Part shown: positions 60,575 through 64,000 of the stretch, one piece after another
How positions within the stretch are numbered: the first letter of the stretch is position 1
Layout: every line of letters starts with the position of its first letter
NCBI GenBank assembly: GCA_001692895.1
Contig: KV748186.1
Location: forward strand, 487,785 to 551,784
Direction of reading: 5' to 3'
DNA from: Cenococcum geophilum 1.58
Lineage: Eukaryota; Ascomycota; Dothideomycetes; Gloniales; Gloniaceae
DNA length: 64,000 nt
Notes under the pieces: model-generated
What the model saw: the letters and a program-made list of their open reading frames with translations, nothing else
Told to the model about the DNA's origin: nothing
The model's database searches: none
Program-made: the position numbers and the translations under genes

Positions 60575-63426
60575 AAATTTTACTAATTAAGGGTAAAGGA
60601 TACCTATCCTTCCTAGTGATGCTGTTTAACTATCTATAGTTAATATATAGCCTAAGTTTTCNATTCTTCTTTAGTANNAANAGTACTNGATATCCNNCTA
60701 ATAACTATAATAGTCTAATNTATCCTTTTTAAAGATTTTNCTANACAAACTCCTTAAGTGCCTATAACTCTTTTTCTATTAACTTATAGGTTAGGTAAAA
60801 CCTTAAACTTATTCCTAGTTCTAACTCTATCTTATAATCCTATACTATATACTCTAACAGCTTTTTACTTTCTAGTAACTATAACTTTTTACTATATTTA
60901 TAGTATTTCTTTAGTATATAACTTAATCCTTAATTAGTTTCCTTATATATTGCTCTAACTTAGTACTATACTAACTTAGTTTATTATTATATCTTATATT
61001 ATTATATACCTCTAATATTAACCTAACCTATAACCTAATTAATTTTTAGATTATATTTCTGTAACTAAGGTATTCCTAATACTGCCTTATTATTTCCTAA
61101 TAGTAATATATTAAAAGGCATCTTAACTTATCTCCCTTTAATAGTTATCTAAATTAGTCCTGTTTTAAGATTAATAATACCTCCTTTATAGGCTATTAGA
61201 TCTCCTAAAATTATTACTAATAAATAAAGGTGCTCTTTTTACCTATGTGGTAGCCCTATCCTTTTAACTACTACTAGTAAGATATAGTTCCGTATTACTC
61301 CACTATTTACTAATACTTTAAACTATTAATCTTACTAATTAACTCTTAGGTTTAGGTATTATCCTTAAATTCCTTTAAGGGTTTAAGGCTCTACTACTAG
61401 CTCCCTCTAATCCTATAGGCCTTTACTTTTCCTAACTATTAGCTGCTTAATTCTATTATACTTAGCTTATTCTTTAGCCAATACCTAGTTCGCTTTTTAT
61501 CTTTAATATACTATAAATAGGTATTCTCTAGATATTCCCACTATTATTATTTATCTAAGTATTCTTCTATAAGGAACCTTCCTAGTTAAAGTATTAAACT
61601 TCCTTCCTCTTAGACTTCTGCTGGATGCCAGCTATATATATACTTAGCATTTCTATACTATTATTCTTCTATTATCTAGTATATCCTTATAGAGTATTTC
61701 CGGTTCTTTTCCTTTGGATTCTTATATATCTTATATATATCGTCTATACATGCAATCTATGATAGCGTATAGTATACTAGGTGCTTTAGGTTAACTCTTA
61801 ACTTATCTTTATCTTTAAGTTTAAACCTTTATCGCACTAATCTAAACGTTATAACTTTATTTATAGGTACTAAGACGCGCCTTTTACTTCTCTAGTCCTC
61901 TAATCGTTCCTCTAAATCCTTTAATATTATAATTAAGGCTCCCTTAATATAATTTATTACTTTTTCCATAATTAGGTAATTTTAGATAACTTTTTCGTCT
62001 AACTATATATAGAAATCTTCCTATTTATAATTATGTCGTTACCTATACCACTTTTAGTACAGCTATTAAAGTATATACGGTCTGCCTGTAAGGAAGTATC
62101 TTCTTATTACTACGTTATAATAGCCTTTTATATATCGTTCTTTAAACCTAGTAGGAATCCCTAAATCCTCTTCTTATTCTAGTTTGGTAAGCTACTTAGC
62201 TCTTAGTATACCTATCTTAGGTCTATTAGTAATTCTTTATATAGGTACTCTATCCCTTATACGTCCCAACGTACTAAATCTCTTATCTAGTTTCTATTCT
62301 TACTATAAGGTAATTCTTATTTTAAATTTCTTTATGGTTTTTTTCTTTTTGCGTCTTATAAGTGGATCCTTAAAGTCTTCTTACTTCTTAATCTTAGTAT
62401 TAAACTCTTAATCTTTAGTCTAAATATCTTATTTAACTAGTAGGTCCTCTATGTCTATATATCTATCTCCTAGTCTAATTACTATTTATACTATAGATTC
62501 TTTAATCTATAAAAAAGCTCCTTACCTCTTACTTATAAGTGTCCTAATTTATACTCCGAATTCTTAATCCCTTAGATTCTTTATCCCTAAGCTTACTTCT
62601 AACTTAAGCTTAGCTCTAGCCTTAGTCTAACTAGGCTTTATTAGTATTCTTATCTCGTCTTAAAAGTCTTAAATCTTACTTATCTTATCTTAAAAGTCTT
62701 ATACCTTTAGGAAACTTCGTCCTAAGCTTATTTATATATTGCTAAACTAAGCCGTTACTCTATCCTATTGGTTTTTGTCCGTTATAGGTCCTTAAACATA
62801 CCTTATCTCGTCTTAAAAATCTTAGTTATCTCTTATCTTGTCTTAAGAATCTTAAGCCTATAGCCTTTTACCTTTATTAAGTAGTAAGCTAGCACTAGCA
62901 GTTATCTACTTGCTTAATTATCTTTAGATATTACTCCTTCTATCTTATAAAGCGATAAATATTATATCTAATAGTATTATAATACCCGTTACTAAACCTT
63001 ACTCTATAGCGGTCTTAGTCTCTACTTCTATTATATTATTAAGGTTTAGATACCCCTAGTTAGTTCCTTTACTATCCTTATTACTATTAATTAATAAGTA
63101 CTCNAACTCTATTATTATTATTNCTAATTATTANCNNNANNTTNCTATAATATCTTAATCTAGCTTATAGAGTTAATCTTATTCTTTATCTAACTCTTTA
63201 GTTCCTTTAAGTCCTTTTAACTCTAGCTCTTATAGCTAATAGCTTATACTATATTTAGCGTCTTTATAAATTTAGTATATATTATTATAATAAAACGCAA
63301 AACTTCTAATTAAATATTCTTTTATTCCTTATAGTATACTATTATTCCTCTATACGTATATATTATATACTACTAGTCTAGTTCCCTTTACTATATAATA
63401 ACTCTAACCACTTTTATAGTCTTTAT

Positions 63427-64000
63427 GTCACGGAACCCCACCGCAGGGGCCTCTATAGGAGAGCCCCGTGCTCTCGCGTACACCTCGCGTACAGCTTATG
63501 TCAGCTACGCGTAGGTATATCACCTCCTTACGCCCTCGACCCTTACGATCGATCGCGCAACGTCTTGTAGACTCCTCGAATACATACGTCTTGTAGCCAC
63601 TGCCCCCGTCCCATGACATTACGTTNCGCCTTTTTACCACCGACACCCAGCCTACGACCAATTCTACGTCTCTGTAATACTACAGGCGCTGCTAAAAGCA
63701 GCGTGCCTACGAGTTACCTCACTTTATACTTCTAAGGAACCCACAATAGTAAGACGATATTCCTTACTAGCCACTATATTAAACCCAAAGAACAATCTAA
63801 TACCTACACTTAACCTATAACGCCAATTAATCCCAGGAGAATTCGATTTATTAGCCCTAGCCTTAACCCCTAAGGAGATGGACACTAATAATGTCTTATT
63901 TTTTATTAACTATATAACTACGGACAAGCAAGCGGAAGGGCTACTACCCATTAAAATTAAAATATGAGACGCCAAGACATTCGTAAAAATGGTAGTACGA
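63427..64000 (+). mobile_element. Probable start of another fossil LTR element, cut by the window edge
   Basis: At 63,427 a sequence beginning TGTCACGGAACCCC, the same style of start as the other gypsy LTR (TGTCACGGG), marks an abrupt switch from A+T-rich DNA to a balanced, CpG-containing stretch of about 240 bp. After it, from about 63,800, a gag-like plus-strand reading appears (LALTPKEMDTNNVLFFINYI, then DAKTFVKM). The partner LTR would lie outside the window. Family (Ty3/gypsy) is a guess. Confidence 0.45.

Larger units (their letters stand above)
47350..63426 (-). mobile_element. Fossil Ty3/gypsy retrotransposon, outer element, interrupted twice
   Basis: It reads on the minus strand from right to left. 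A gag/protease region (about 63.2-60.6 kb) comes first. The RT is split across the junction near 60,575/54,920 and continues to 54,204. After the LINE, RNase H and integrase follow (about 49.9-48.4 kb: YNIYNKELLGIVAVLREWR and related blocks), then a C-terminal region. Two later insertions cut it: a second gypsy element at 54,921-60,574 and a LINE at 49,898-54,190. It is badly broken, with dozens of breaks. No LTR pair was identified, so the outer limits are approximate. It is older than both insertions. Confidence 0.7.

Noticed and set aside
62184-62411. A hydrophobic 75-codon ORF as a membrane protein gene
   Set aside because: A+T-rich DNA commonly reads as hydrophobic residues. The interval lies in the gag-side region of the outer gypsy fossil, which reads on the other strand.

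Overview
The window comes from a filamentous ascomycete (Pezizomycotina). The genes have short GT..AG introns of about 44-240 nt, the proteins are of fungal type (TubB-class alpha-tubulin, Pta1/symplekin, COA3, an Msy-type mechanosensitive channel, a questin-oxidase-like enzyme), and the repeats carry the marks of repeat-induced point mutation (RIP): very high A+T, TpA excess, and transitions between paired terminal repeats. I cannot name the species.

The window has two parts. Positions 1 to about 18.5 kb form a gene-bearing segment of balanced composition: a questin-oxidase-like gene cut by the left edge (-), an eight-exon alpha-tubulin gene (-), one decayed Tc1-like transposon, a broken SMP-domain (seed maturation protein) gene whose three stops all look like CA to TA changes (-), an MscS/EF-hand channel gene (+), and a divergent pair made of COA3 (mitochondrial complex IV assembly, -) and symplekin/PTA1 (mRNA 3'-end processing, +). 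A short hypothetical ORF lies near 17.7 kb. These are mostly unrelated housekeeping genes; only the COA3/symplekin pair shares an obvious promoter interval.

From about 18.5 kb to the end there is a gene-free, A+T-rich block built from decayed mobile elements: (a) a 2.5-kb pogo/Fot1-type DNA transposon with 55-bp inverted repeats (18,875-21,362); (b) a 19.3-kb DNA element bounded by the 18-bp inverted repeat TACGTCAGGAAAACGGGA (21,626-40,918), with a Plavaka/CACTA-like transposase relic, two tandemly duplicated SNF2-type ATPase relics, a coiled-coil ORF relic, two unidentified cargo-like ORF relics and a 27-bp minisatellite; (c) a fossil Ty1/copia element (about 42-46.9 kb); (d) a fossil Ty3/gypsy element on the minus strand (about 47.3-63.4 kb), split by a Tad1-like LINE that itself holds a 2.1-kb inverted-repeat element full of minisatellites, and split again by a second fossil Ty3/gypsy element with paired LTRs and a 5-bp target duplication; (e) what looks like the start of another LTR element at 63,427.

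The most unusual object is the 19.3-kb element. It is much larger than ordinary cut-and-paste transposons, and its SNF2 ATPase and other passenger ORFs suggest a cargo-carrying transposon. All its genes are dead in this copy. Exon coordinates were worked out by eye from splice sites, reading phase and remembered family sequences; no database search was run.
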